A stretch of DNA of 17,500 nucleotides from Chrysomallon squamiferum (Eukaryota > Mollusca > Gastropoda > Neomphalida > Peltospiridae): contig CM022666.1 in assembly GCA_012295275.1 (NCBI GenBank), positions 7,345,765 through 7,363,264 of the forward strand, in the 5' to 3' direction. Of this stretch, positions 1-12,680 are shown piece after piece. The notes beneath the pieces are model-generated. The model saw only the letters and a program-made list of their open reading frames with translations, was not told where the DNA came from and did no database searches. Position 1 is the first letter of the stretch. Each line of letters begins with the position of its first letter. The position numbers and the translations under genes are program-made.

Positions 1-61
1 CTTGTACATAAAACATTCATGTAGCTAACAGGCGGATCTAGGGGAGAAGACTGCAAAGAAG

Positions 62-500
<439 letters not shown>

Positions 501-1426
501 CTTTATCTCTCTGTATTGATCTTTCTCGTGGCATTCACTTTATTTGGAATATTATAAAACACAACATTAATGGTGCCACCCTCTTTTACGAAGTCGTAGA
601 TCCTCCCCTAGTAAACAGAAGTAGTGATATATTGACGTAACAGACAACACTTTAATCTTACATGACTTCCACTGAAACACCAAGCATTCTTCAGTAGAGT
701 ACAGGATGCACGATCAAATCCCTTTGAGGATAAATTAACGTTTTTACCTTTTTCTTTTTTCCTTGTGTGTAGTAATTTTAATGTAAAACATATCCCAGTT
801 TCTTCATGGTCGGTGAGGCTTGTCGGCTTACTGCAAAATATATTATTGATGAAACTGTATTATTTATAGACTGTTTTTTTTTCATAACGCCTGTGTTACG
901 AAGAATCAACGTACTGACGTCACTTATGACGTAATCTTCCAAAGATGACGAAACTGAGCAAAATCTTATTAACTTGGTCAGAATAATAAAATAAAAAAGG
1001 TCACTTAAATATAAGTATATTTAATAAATATTTGTATTGGCCTCAAAGATCATGTGACCTTCCGAAACTCATTATGACTGCTTAATAATATGAATGTAGG
1101 TCAACGTAAAAAAAACAATTTTTTTATTTTAAAAAAAAACTTATTTCTCTTTAATTACATGTTTATGTCAATATATGCTTCTTTGTTTTCAGCTTTAATA
1201 AAACAAAAATATTTTACCTTTTGTAATTAGCGCGTTTATAATATACTATTACTAGAAATTGAAATTTATCACTAAGAATCGCTTTGGATATAATTCCATG
1301 GCTGATTGATTTTATAATGTAGTTATTTCACGAAGTAGGTGATTAAAAGTTGTTAATACAAATTGTAATCTATTCGTTTATTTGTTAATGGAACTGACAT
1401 CTGTCTAAACAGCATCAGAAATAATA
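501..1426. other. AT-rich intergenic DNA without coding signal
   Basis: No splice-bounded or family-recognisable open frame is visible. The region is AT-rich with short homopolymers. The only non-random-looking element is a cluster of TGACG motifs near 915-950 (listed separately). Confidence 0.6.
915..934. promoter_or_regulatory. Paired CRE/ATF-like sites
   Basis: A full palindromic TGACGTCA sits at 915-922 and a TGACGTAA half-variant at 927-934, 12 bp apart start to start; a further TGACG lies near 946. These match the CREB/ATF binding consensus. There is no adjacent recognisable exon within 1 kb, so function is speculative. Confidence 0.3.
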
Positions 1427-1458
1427 TGTGTGTGTGTGTGTGTGTGTGTGCGTGTGTG
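1427..1458. repeat. (TG)n microsatellite
   Basis: About 16 TG dinucleotides with one C interruption (TGCGTG) near the 3' end. Confidence 0.9.
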
Positions 1459-1499
1459 AATACATCTAGAAATTTATCAAATAAAGAGAGAAGAATTAA

Positions 1500-1567
1500 T
1501 ATAATTTTATATCAAAAATAAGAAAATTATAAATATATAATTTTCTTATTTTTGATATAAAATTATA
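1500..1567. repeat. Perfect 32-bp inverted repeat with 4-nt loop
   Basis: Bases 1500-1531 are the exact reverse complement of 1536-1567, separated only by AATA. The arms are almost entirely A/T with a few G/C pairs inside a CAAAAATAAG-type core. The perfect pairing over 32 bp points to a recent origin, either a small MITE-like palindrome or a foldback from slippage. No coding frame crosses it. Confidence 0.9.
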
Positions 1568-1963
1568 ATAAACAAATAAAAGTAGATTAATAAAATACAC
1601 AAAAACACTAAAACCACAAATATAAAAATATAAAATAACAAGAATATAAATAAATAAATATTAAGTAAATATTAAATAAATAAGCTGAGGTTATACATGA
1701 ATAAAAAAAAAAAAAAAAAGCCATCAATATTAGCATAATCATTATCAACATGAACAAAACAAACGAAACAAAGCAACAACAACAGCAGCAACAACAACAA
1801 CGAAATAACCTACATAATAAATTAAAATTTAAATAAAAAACAAAATTTGCTTTATTTTCACCATCACACATTGAAATGTGATGAAACTTGGTCGACAACC
1901 TTTTGATAAAATCTTTTATCATCAGGTTACTTACCTATTTTTCTCATCTAAGAAATAAGGTCC

Positions 1964-1981
1964 AAAAAAAAAAAAAAAAAA

Positions 1982-2036
<55 letters not shown>

Positions 2037-2236
2037 AATAAAATAAATAAATAAATAATATTAAATTAAATTAATGAATAAACAAAGTAATTATATTAAA
2101 TTAAATTAAATTAAATTAAATTAAATTAAATCAAATTAAATCAAATATATAAAGTAATTAAATTAAATTAAATTAAATTAATAAATAAACAAAGTACTTA
2201 AATTAAATAATAAATACCAAAAAAAAAAAAAAAATC
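1964..2236. repeat. Poly(A), (AAT)n and (AATTA)n repeat cluster
   Basis: A poly(A) run (from about 1964) passes into about 16 AAT units (about 1982-2031), then into TAAA-type and pentanucleotide AATTA arrays (about 2082-2145 and 2156-2180). A phrase of the form AATAAACAAAGTA recurs around both pentanucleotide blocks (2075-2090 and 2180-2193), suggesting a local duplication. A second poly(A) run ends the cluster at about 2234. Confidence 0.9.
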
Positions 2237-2287
2237 AAAATAAAACTTTAAATAATAAAAATTAAAAACATAATATGTGCTTATTCA

Positions 2288-2544
2288 ACCGAACACGGTG
2301 CGACCCATTTCAGAAGAGTTTTGTTGACGTGGCAGCCATTTTGTTTTGACTCGGCGATATGACTCACGAATTCTGTTTTCGTTGAATCTTTTCAGTGCGT
2401 CTCCTTTCAGTATGTGCGGCGGAGTGAACGTGCGCCCGGGTCTGGCGGTATCAGGTGGAGGCTTATCTCAGAATCACATCGAGCAGACGAAGCTGAAATC
2501 ACATTACAGAATTACCATAATGCACGAGTTTGGGACGAAACGGG

Positions 2545-2556
<12 letters not shown>
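2288..2556. promoter_or_regulatory. GC-rich, CpG-containing island; candidate promoter or non-coding first exon
   Basis: This stretch of about 270 bp is clearly GC-richer and CpG-richer than the AT-rich DNA on both sides and ends at a poly(T) run. It holds a YY1-like GCCATTTTG near 2336 and a CRE-like TGACGTGG just before it. The + strand frame beginning MCGGVNVRPG and the very short - strand frame from AAAATGGCTGCC match no family I know. It could be the promoter and 5'UTR exon of the transporter starting 3.6 kb downstream, or an exon of an unrelated transcript. The sequence alone does not decide. Confidence 0.35.

Positions 2557-2574
<18 letters not shown>
2545..2574. repeat. Poly(T) tract
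   Basis: About 28 consecutive T residues close the GC-rich island. On the - strand it would read as a poly(A) tail-like run. Confidence 0.9.
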
Positions 2575-2578
<4 letters not shown>

Positions 2579-3396
2579 GAAAAGTTCTAACGTTACCTAA
2601 CGTAAAGAATCAGAAAGACGTAAATAAAAATGTTTTCAGTATATTGTGCTGAGAAACTTTTTTTTGTTTCGTTTTTTAAATAAGAGAAAATTCAAAATGG
2701 TTCACCGAGTAAAATCCAGTCTTTAAAATAATAAAATGTTTACATTATTATGTAATTGTTATTAGGGTTGGGTTTTTTTTTTTTTGTTGTTGTGTTTTTA
2801 TTGTGGATTTTTAAAATTGTTTATTTTTTGTTTGTTTGTTTTTGTGGGTTTTTTCTGTTGTTTTTTGAGGGTTTTGGATTTTTGTTTTTAGAGTTTTATA
2901 ATCTGTTTTCGTCTTGTTTCTGAATCTTTATCAAGAAACATTTATTTATTGTGACGTGTAACAAATATTCATTTAAATGCTGCTTAGAAGAAGGAATAAA
3001 AGCTTACATTTTGTTTTTAAACTTCTAATCTGTTTCAGAAAACATAGCCGAGAACAAATCCCCCTCCCTCTGCCTACGAGCCAGCCCACACCCCTTGAAC
3101 CCCACCCCCTGTACAAAAATTCAGATCCGTCACACTTTGGCGTAACCACCTACGGTTCACTATATCTTTATGCAAAGTAGTCTTAAGGCATAATGCATAC
3201 GATGAACATAAAAAAATATATATATATAAAAAGAAAAAAGAAGAAGAACTAGAAATATTTTCTTGCACACAGGTAAGGAAATTTTATTACTACTTAGTTT
3301 TTCTGACAGAAATATTATTTAATTGAATGAATGACGGAAAAAAACAAATACAAAGGATGGAAGAAAATGACATGCTTACACATACATATATAAAAA
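2575..3396. other. T-rich intergenic DNA, no gene seen
   Basis: Many short T runs and GTTT/TTTG degenerate repeats occur at 2760-2910. A C-rich patch lies near 3058-3112 (CCCCTCCCTC and CCCACCCC motifs). Open frames here have no recognisable domain and no supporting splice context. Confidence 0.5.
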
Positions 3397-3520
3397 CACA
3401 CATTTACATATATACATGCATATATACCTATGCCTATACCCATACCCATATACATATATGTATGTATATATACATATATATATATATATACACACACATA
3501 TATATATGTGTATATATACA

Positions 3521-3574
<54 letters not shown>

Positions 3575-3595
3575 GATAGATAGATAGATAGATAT

Positions 3596-3635
<40 letters not shown>

Positions 3636-3689
3636 ATAAATAAAAATATACATGTACACATACATTGGTACATACATATAGAGATATAT

Positions 3690-3748
<59 letters not shown>
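3397..3748. repeat. Compound TA / CATA / GATA / CA microsatellite
   Basis: In order: imperfect ATAC/TATG and TA runs, a CATA array at about 3517-3548, TA at about 3548-3573, GATA arrays at about 3574-3634, and a pure (CA)n of about 26 units at 3697-3748. Tyr/Ile/Cys/Val-rich frames on both strands come from the repeat and are not genes. Confidence 0.95.
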
Positions 3749-3750
<2 letters not shown>

Positions 3751-4628
3751 ACGTGAATGCTAACCGCTGTTTTCTGTTGCACTTTAAAATGCTATCCAAA
3801 TTTGCCTACAGTTGAGCACAATTATTATTTTCCGAGTATTCATAACTCGAAACGGGCTTTGTTGTTCACCCATGCTGCTCACTCGGGTGTAAAATACAAT
3901 GTAGAAATTATTAATGGAAACAAAATCTATTCACTATTCAGCAGTATAAAGAGTTTTGTTCGTAACTCATCTAGTTACAAGAACATGTTATTTCCAAAAT
4001 ACAGGAAAGTGGGTGGTTTTTGTTTGTTTTTTTCTCTCACAGAGCTAAACTGATAAAATAAGGTAAAAATATTAGCTATTATGGAGCACTGGTTGTAACG
4101 GTATATTCGGTTACCGTCAGTTACGTTGTTGGATAGTGATAATGAAACATGAAGTAATAAAACGGCGATCATTTCATAAAAAGAAACAGTGTGAACAGCA
4201 ATGCCTGGAAACAGATTTTAAACCCGTGATCGCAGTACTGGTTGGAACGAGAAATCAACATTTCTAAAACTTTTGAAAAGAAATTTCTGCATAACTGTTT
4301 TCTGTAATGATGATGTCTGTTCAAGTTACCACCGTATAAGGTAAAAAGAAACAAAACAGCTAATTTTATACAAAATATGTTGTTGTGTTTTTTTTTTTTA
4401 TTTTTTTTTTTTAATGGAAATGAAAATTTCAAATGTTTCCAGATGTCTGTAAGTAAAACTATTTACGAATATGAGCATTAAAAAAAAAAAAAAAAAAAAA
4501 AATAAATAAATACTAAAAAAAAGTATCATACAATTGTAAATATCATACAATTTCAAAAGCATATGTTCATATGTCTCTATATATCCAGAGCACTTGTTAG
4601 AACGAGATATCCACAGATGACACCATAC

Positions 4629-4660
<32 letters not shown>

Positions 4661-5134
4661 TGTTTGATACATTTAACAAATCATAATGTCAGAAAATATT
4701 TAACATCATACGTTTTGCAGAACATTTCAAAAGATACATTGTGTTTCTAGCGACTGTTTGGGATTTTAACACATGGTCCCCTAAAACTGTTGGAACGACA
4801 TATACAGCAGCTACAATAACCACTGCATATATCAAACAAACAAAAACACATCTAATCATACACATCGATAAAATGCGGATCTTTGAGAACACTCACTTCG
4901 TATTACTGAAGGGATAACCTATCTTTATCTTTCTTTATTTATTTTATTATTATTTTTTTTTTTTCTCTATTCACTCTTTCGTCCGTGTCACTATGGTCAA
5001 TAATAATAAAACAAATCCATGACATTTTATTTTTATAAAATGCCATCAGTAGAAAAGGTCAGTATTTATCGATGGATATCATTCAGAACATGGCATGGTT
5101 ACTGACCATACACTGTGTATTGTCCACTTATTGT
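3749..5134. other. Intergenic DNA with scattered homopolymers
   Basis: No recognisable gene. A 98-aa + strand frame (3757-4053) begins immediately after the CA repeat, has no family resemblance and ordinary AT-rich composition. Poly(A/T) runs occur at 4390-4412 and 4480-4500, and CATA/TA microsatellite at about 4625-4660. A small hairpin of CATTTTAT and ATAAAATG lies near 5022-5042. Confidence 0.5.
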
Positions 5135-5220
5135 CCAGCCAGGTATGATAATGGGAAATAAGGCAGGTTTAAAACTGGAGAGAAAAACAATATATACGTT
5201 TTATAACAATACCTGGCTGG
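5135..5220. repeat. 86-bp element bounded by perfect 12-bp inverted repeats
   Basis: CCAGCCAGGTAT at 5135-5146 is the exact reverse complement of ATACCTGGCTGG at 5209-5220. The ends are GC-richer than the interior and flanks, so the match is unlikely to be low-complexity chance. It could be a small non-autonomous terminal-inverted-repeat element. No clear target-site duplication is visible. Confidence 0.5.
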
Positions 5221-5227
5221 CGCGACA

Positions 5228-5262
5228 GGTGAAAGGTGAAAGTTTAAAGGTGAAAGGTAATG
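5228..5262. repeat. Short GGTGAAAG tandem
   Basis: The octamer-like phrase GGTGAAAG(TTTAAA) repeats about four times with variation, directly after the 12-bp inverted-repeat element. Confidence 0.6.
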
Positions 5263-5339
5263 TTTACTTTTTATTTGTTTTTAATAATGTAATACATTTT
5301 TGTTATATTTTGTGTATGTGAGTGTGTTTGTTTGTGTTT

Positions 5340-5558
5340 GTTGTAAGTTTGTATTTATGAGTGTGTTTGTTATATGTTTGTATATATGAGTGTGTTTGTG
5401 TGTGTTTGTTATATGTTTGTATTTGTGAGTGTGTTTGTTTGTGTTTGTTATATGTTTGTATATGTGAGTGTGTTTGTGTTTGTTATATGTTTGTATATGT
5501 CAGTGTGTTTATTTGTGTTTGTTATATGTTTGTATATATGAGTGTGTTTGTGTGTGTT
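5340..5558. repeat. 39-bp minisatellite, about 5.5 copies
   Basis: Units start with GTTATATGTTTGTAT and end with GTGTGTTT. Starts are at 5369, 5408, 5447, 5482 and 5521, with a diverged unit at 5340. Unit length is 39 bp except the third, which is 35 bp. The Cys/Val/Tyr-rich frame across it simply mirrors the repeat. Confidence 0.85.
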
Positions 5559-5769
5559 ATTAGTTCTTATATGTGAGTGTGTTTGTGTATCTGTGTAGCT
5601 ATGTACAAAGGTATAAACGTACAGATGTTTGTATGGATATATATATGTGTGCATGTATATGTGAGTATATATATTTATTTATATGTATGTAAGTTTATGT
5701 ATATGTTTATATATGTATTTGTGTATGTATATTTGTGTATATATATGTATGTACTCCTAATGTATGTAG

Positions 5770-5804
<35 letters not shown>

Positions 5805-6060
5805 ACATTATCTATTTATGTATGTTTATGTATATTTATGTTTGTGTATGTATATATGTATATATTTTTGTATGTATGTATCTGTGAGTGTATATATTTA
5901 TTTATATGTATGTTTGTTTATATATATGTTTATATATGTATTTATGTATGTATATGGGTGTATATATATATATGTATGTACTCCGTATGTACTTAGATGT
6001 GTGTTTATGTGGATGTATGTTTGTGTGTCTGTGTATGAGTGAATGTGTGTGTGTGTAACA
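5559..6060. repeat. Degenerate TATG/TGTA/TATA repeat field
   Basis: About 500 bp of imperfect TATGTATGTTTG- and TATA-type sequence, including a (TA)n(CA)n compound at 5770-5804. Two similar blocks, one ending in ATATATGTATGTACTCC near 5740-5757 and again near 5966-5983, suggest a block duplication of about 225 bp. No gene is supported. Confidence 0.8.
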
Positions 6061-6177
6061 TATATACATGCATACAGTACTACTACTAATACTATTATTG
6101 TTGTTGTAGTTGTTGTAGTTGCTGTAATAACGTGGGTGTATCTACGTAACTCTTATTTTCATCCAGGAATCGTCCTA

Positions 6178-9272
<3,095 letters not shown>

Positions 9273-9840
9273 ACAGATTTAAATGCAAATATATGATGTA
9301 TCCGTGATGGGGAAAACAAATATCGAATGGTGCACGGGGACTCAGGCTTTAAAGACTTGTGTGCTAATTGTCAAATAGATAATTATTTGAAAGCTATGTT
9401 TAATAACAAATTATATGATACAATTAATTACGTACATATAAAACTGGACAGGAGTCAGAAAATATTAAACTGCATTTTTGGTGATACAACGAAATATTGT
9501 AAATATATTTTCAACAGAAATATTTACATTTTAACTGTGACATATATACGCTATTTAATATATAAAGCAATTCGTTTATTTATGCTTTTATTTAAAGCTG
9601 CAGTTACTGGTTTTTATTTAATTCATATTAGGTTATCGTTACCATCCATCAAATATTTGATGAGAATATCCTTCAATATTCGCATTAAGTGAAACGTGGA
9701 CCCTTTAATTAGTTTCGTACCACCATGAAAATGTCTTAAGTAAGTGTGTCCCCACAGATATTTTTGGTTGTTGATTTTTGTTGTTGTTTTTTAAGTCTTT
9801 TTTTTTTTTTTTTTTGTGTGTCGTTCCAACTAGTGACCTG
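9273..9840. other. Shared 3' region of two convergent genes
   Basis: 568 bp separate the stop codons of the + strand transporter and the - strand fibrinogen-related gene. ATTAAA at 9464-9469 is a possible + strand poly(A) signal. TTTATT at 9575-9580 and 9587-9592 are two AATAAA hexamers on the - strand. A 121-aa + strand frame (9327-9692) looks like 3'UTR sequence: AT-rich and family-less. A poly(T) run lies at 9797-9815. Confidence 0.55.
9575..9592 (-). terminator. Tandem AATAAA poly(A) signals for the fibrinogen-related gene
   Basis: Two consensus AATAAA hexamers (- strand) lie about 250 bp past the expected TAA at 9841-9843. Placement suits a short 3'UTR. This is a consensus match only. 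Confidence 0.4.
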
Positions 9841-10317
9841 TTAAAGGGTGAAGTAATAATTCGTATAAAACGTCATCGTCGCCAACGTCAGATCGGTGAC
9901 AATTCCGTCGATGGGGACTTTGAGGTTGCTCTCGGCGGTGAGCGGAAACTCCTTCCCGCAGTCACTTCCGTACCACCACGCGACGTTCTGGCTCTGCGCG
10001 CATGCGCACGTTGCGTCATCAGGCGTGCAGAACCGACGCGGCCGGTCGGTCTCGAACAGCTGGTTCCCTTTACGTCCGCTCGGATTCTGCTCGGTGTTTA
10101 TGATGTCCTCGTAGTTTCCGTGATTGAGGCGTAGCCCGTGCTTTCGTTGCCGACGCTGAAGTGGTAGTACCTGCCGGAGATGGAGACGGGCGCCGTCATG
10201 TTTTTGAAGTGGTACTGGACGAGCGTGTCCATGATGTAGTCGCCTTGGTTGAGAATCGCAGTAAGTTTATCCAGGCCGATGAAGTAGTCACAGGTTTCTG
10301 GGTTCCCCTGTGAGTTT
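9841..10317 (-). CDS. FREP-like exon 4: C-terminal fibrinogen subdomains, with frameshift
   Basis: The acceptor TTATTCTCTCTAAG|AAACTC (- strand) joins in phase 2 to exon 3. The frame reads GNPETCDYFIGLDKL to FSVGNESTGYA, then shifts by one base and resumes as NHGNYEDIINTEQNP and NVAWWYGSDCGKEF, ending at TAA 9841-9843. The GC content (over 50%) contrasts with the introns. The calcium-site region of typical fibrinogen domains is replaced here by a Cys-containing FCTPDDATCAC segment. Confidence 0.85.
10126..10130 (-). other. Apparent one-base deletion in fibrinogen domain
   Basis: The - strand reads TAC GCC TC AAT CAC GGA; one base is missing between the upstream frame (STGYA) and the downstream frame (NHGNYED). 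The expected motif in fibrinogen domains is GYALxxHNG-like, so a lost C in a CCC run is the simplest explanation. No alternative intron is visible around the break. Confidence 0.8.
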
Positions 10318-10347
10318 CTTAGAGAGAATAAACAAAATAGTGATCAG

Positions 10348-10393
10348 CAACACTAACAACAACAACAGCAACAACAACAACAACAACAACAAC

Positions 10394-10471
<78 letters not shown>

Positions 10472-10490
10472 AATAGTAATGATGATGATG
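10348..10490. repeat. (CAA)n(TAA)n(TGA)n trinucleotide array in FREP-like intron 3
   Basis: Successive CAA, TAA and TGA triplet blocks produce Asn/Asp or Met runs in translation. The whole lies inside the 463-bp intron 10318-10780. Confidence 0.95.
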
Positions 10491-10549
10491 ATGATGTCTA
10501 TGATAAAAGTTTATAATATATTACTATTGTTCTTGCTGTTGTTTGTGTT

Positions 10550-10562
10550 ATTGTTGTTGTTG

Positions 10563-10629
<67 letters not shown>
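10550..10629. repeat. (TTG)n(TTA)n array in FREP-like intron 3
   Basis: About 25 TTG then TTA triplets, near-complementary to the CAA/TAA array 200 bp upstream. The two could pair in single-stranded form. Confidence 0.95.
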
Positions 10630-10630
<1 letters not shown>

Positions 10631-10780
10631 GTTTTTGTTTTGTTTTTTTGGTTGTTTTTTTTGGTTTCTAGTACTTTCGTTTATGTTATGTTATGTTATT
10701 TATTTATTTATTTTCTTCTTGTTTTTCGTGTGGAGTGTGTCTGTGTGTATGGGAACAATAACGAATGAGCGGATACTAAC

Positions 10781-10964
10781 TTGAAGTAGTTTAAGTTGCC
10801 CCACGCACGGAACGTCGTACAACTAGTAGAATATTTCGACCTACGGAGGATGTAGGTGGCGCCGTAGGTGCAGTACACGTCAAACGGGTTCGGGTAGTCG
10901 AAAGGCTGAATTGTCAACCAGAACGCACCCGTAAGTTGTCCAGTATGTTTGGCTTCAAAACAGT
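10781..10964 (-). CDS. FREP-like exon 3: start of fibrinogen-related domain
   Basis: The acceptor TTTTTTTGTAG|ACTG (- strand) and donor TTCAA|GTTAGT. Joined to exon 2, the split codon G|AC gives Asp before CFEAKHTGQLTGAFWLTIQ. PNPFDVYCTYG matches the PFDVYC core of fibrinogen domains. The usual GGGWTVIQRR is diverged to GATYILRR, keeping the two arginines. Confidence 0.88.
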
Positions 10965-11079
10965 CTACAAAAAAAGTTTTAGAATTAAACTGATAATACA
11001 TTGAATATGAACTGTACTTATGAGATCAAAACTCCGTATTGTTATTTGTATTTCTTACCTGCCTGCCTAGTTTTCTGTC

Positions 11080-11267
11080 TGTCTTTCTGTCGACTTATGT
11101 ACCCACCTACCTCTCTCTGTCTGCATTTCTGTCTGGGTCTGCCTAGCTTTCTGCCTGTCTGTCTGTCTGTTTGTGTGTCTATCTACCTTTTTGATTATTT
11201 TTGTCTATCTGTCTGTTTCTCTATCATTCTCTGTCTATCTATCTAAATGTCTATCTAGCTAGCTGTA

Positions 11268-11300
<33 letters not shown>
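11080..11300. repeat. Degenerate (CTGT)n tetranucleotide field
   Basis: Imperfect CTGT/CTAT/CTGC units, with the longest clean run at 11268-11298. Cys/Leu/Ser frames derive from it. Confidence 0.85.
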
Positions 11301-11366
11301 TCCTATTTATGTTTCCGTCTGCTGTTTGTCTAATTATCTCACAATCTTTCGCTCTCTCTTCCTTCC

Positions 11367-11479
<113 letters not shown>

Positions 11480-11579
11480 AGAATGACAAAGAAGGAGAAA
11501 GAACAGGCACCGAAAGTTACAGACACTAAGAAAAAGACGAGCAATAAGAAAGTTAGACGGACGTCACAGAAGACACTAC

Positions 11580-11868
11580 CTCTGAACAGTCGCTCGCAGT
11601 ACTTTCCTGTCCAGTCTCTTGGACACTGACAAACTTTATTCGTCGTATCAAACGTACCACCATGCTCACAATGAGTGTTCAGAGTCTCACAGAAGTCTCC
11701 AAGCCATTCTATAGAACAGTCACACTTGTGTTTCGCCTCATCAAAGATGCCGCCATTTTGACATGGATTCGTATAATTGTCGCAAAAATCCCCCGACCAC
11801 TGAAGAGGACAAAGGCAAGTGTGATTGGACTCCTCGAAAACACCGCCGTTCAGACACGGGTTGTCTAC
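11580..11868 (-). CDS. FREP-like exon 2: three EGF-like modules
   Basis: Acceptor TTTTACTTAAG|GTAGAC and donor TTCAGAG|GTAGTG (- strand), phase 0 in and phase 1 out. It encodes three modules of the pattern C-x-x-G-G-x-F-x(7)-C-x-C-x(4)-W-x-G-x-x-C: NPCLNGGVFEE..., NPCQNGGIFDE..., THCEHGGTFDT.... Each keeps four of the six EGF cysteines. One exon carrying three modules is unlike the usual one-exon-per-EGF layout. Confidence 0.88.
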
Positions 11869-11877
11869 CTTAAGTAA

Positions 11878-11938
<61 letters not shown>

Positions 11939-12012
11939 GTAATAACAGTAATAATACTAATATTAATGCATGTAATAATACTAATAAAATAATGATGATG
12001 ATGATGACGATG

Positions 12013-12060
<48 letters not shown>

Positions 12061-12140
12061 GTAATAGTAATAACAGTAATAATACTAATATTAATGCATG
12101 TAATAATACTAATAAAATAATGATGATGATGATGATGATG

Positions 12141-12182
<42 letters not shown>

Positions 12183-12240
12183 GTTATAACAGTCATAATA
12201 ATAATGTAATAATAATAATATTTCTCATTATGATGATGGT
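11878..12240. repeat. (AAT)n/(GAT)n field with a 128-bp tandem duplication
   Basis: Within FREP-like intron 1. The phrase AATAACAGTAATAATACTAA followed by TATTAATGCATG and a GATGATGATG block occurs at 11941 and again at 12069, an exact offset of 128 bp. The two blocks differ mainly in the number of ATG/AAT triplets. Confidence 0.85.
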
Positions 12241-12295
12241 GATGATAACAAGAACAACATAAGAGCATATAACATGATGTTGTTAAAAACAGTAG

Positions 12296-12640
12296 TTGTT
12301 GTTGTAGCAGCAGCAGCTATAGTAATAGCAGCAGTAAAAGTAGCACCAGTAGTAGCAGTAGTAGTAGTATGATAATGATGTCGATGTTGATACTTTTAAA
12401 AATAATAAAAAATGGTAGTTGTTGTAGAAGTTGTAGCAGTAATTGTGGTAGTAGTAGTAGAAGTAGTGGTAAGATAAGTAGGGCCCGTTGTTGTAATAGT
12501 AGTAGTAGATGTAGTAGTGATGGTGATAGTGGTAATTGCAGTAGTGGTGGCAGTAGTCGTAGTAGTAGTAGCAATAGCAGTAGTAGCCGTAGGACTAGTA
12601 GAAGTATAGAAGAAGTGATAGAAGTAGTAGTAGTATTAGA
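12296..12640. repeat. Degenerate AGT/AGC trinucleotide field
   Basis: Imperfect GTA/GCA/GTT triplets in FREP-like intron 1 that translate as Ser-rich (+) or Leu-rich (-). The periodicity is the repeat's own. No domain is present and stop-free length is explained by composition. Confidence 0.85.
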
Positions 12641-12680
12641 AGTCGTTGCAATGATAAGAACTACACAAAGTCTCATTTAC

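Noticed and set aside
3757-4053. 98-aa + strand open frame
   Set aside because: Starts at the edge of a CA microsatellite, has no family resemblance, and no splice or promoter context.
5340-5558. 39-bp repeats considered as a coding Cys-rich repeat protein
   Set aside because: The frame continues into generic TATG repeats and the Cys/Val/Tyr pattern follows TGTGTT/TATATG content; no signal peptide or domain.
9327-9692. 121-aa + strand open frame after the transporter stop
   Set aside because: AT-rich composition, no domain, and position directly in the expected 3'UTR.
9778-10134. 118-aa and 72-aa + strand open frames
   Set aside because: They are antisense to the last exon of the fibrinogen-related gene, which explains the open, GC-rich composition.
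10311-10317. Alternative acceptor CTCACAG|GGGAAC for FREP-like exon 4
   Set aside because: It would put the phase-2 donor CAA|GTTAGT out of frame; the upstream acceptor with a better pyrimidine tract (CTCTCTAAG) restores the frame.
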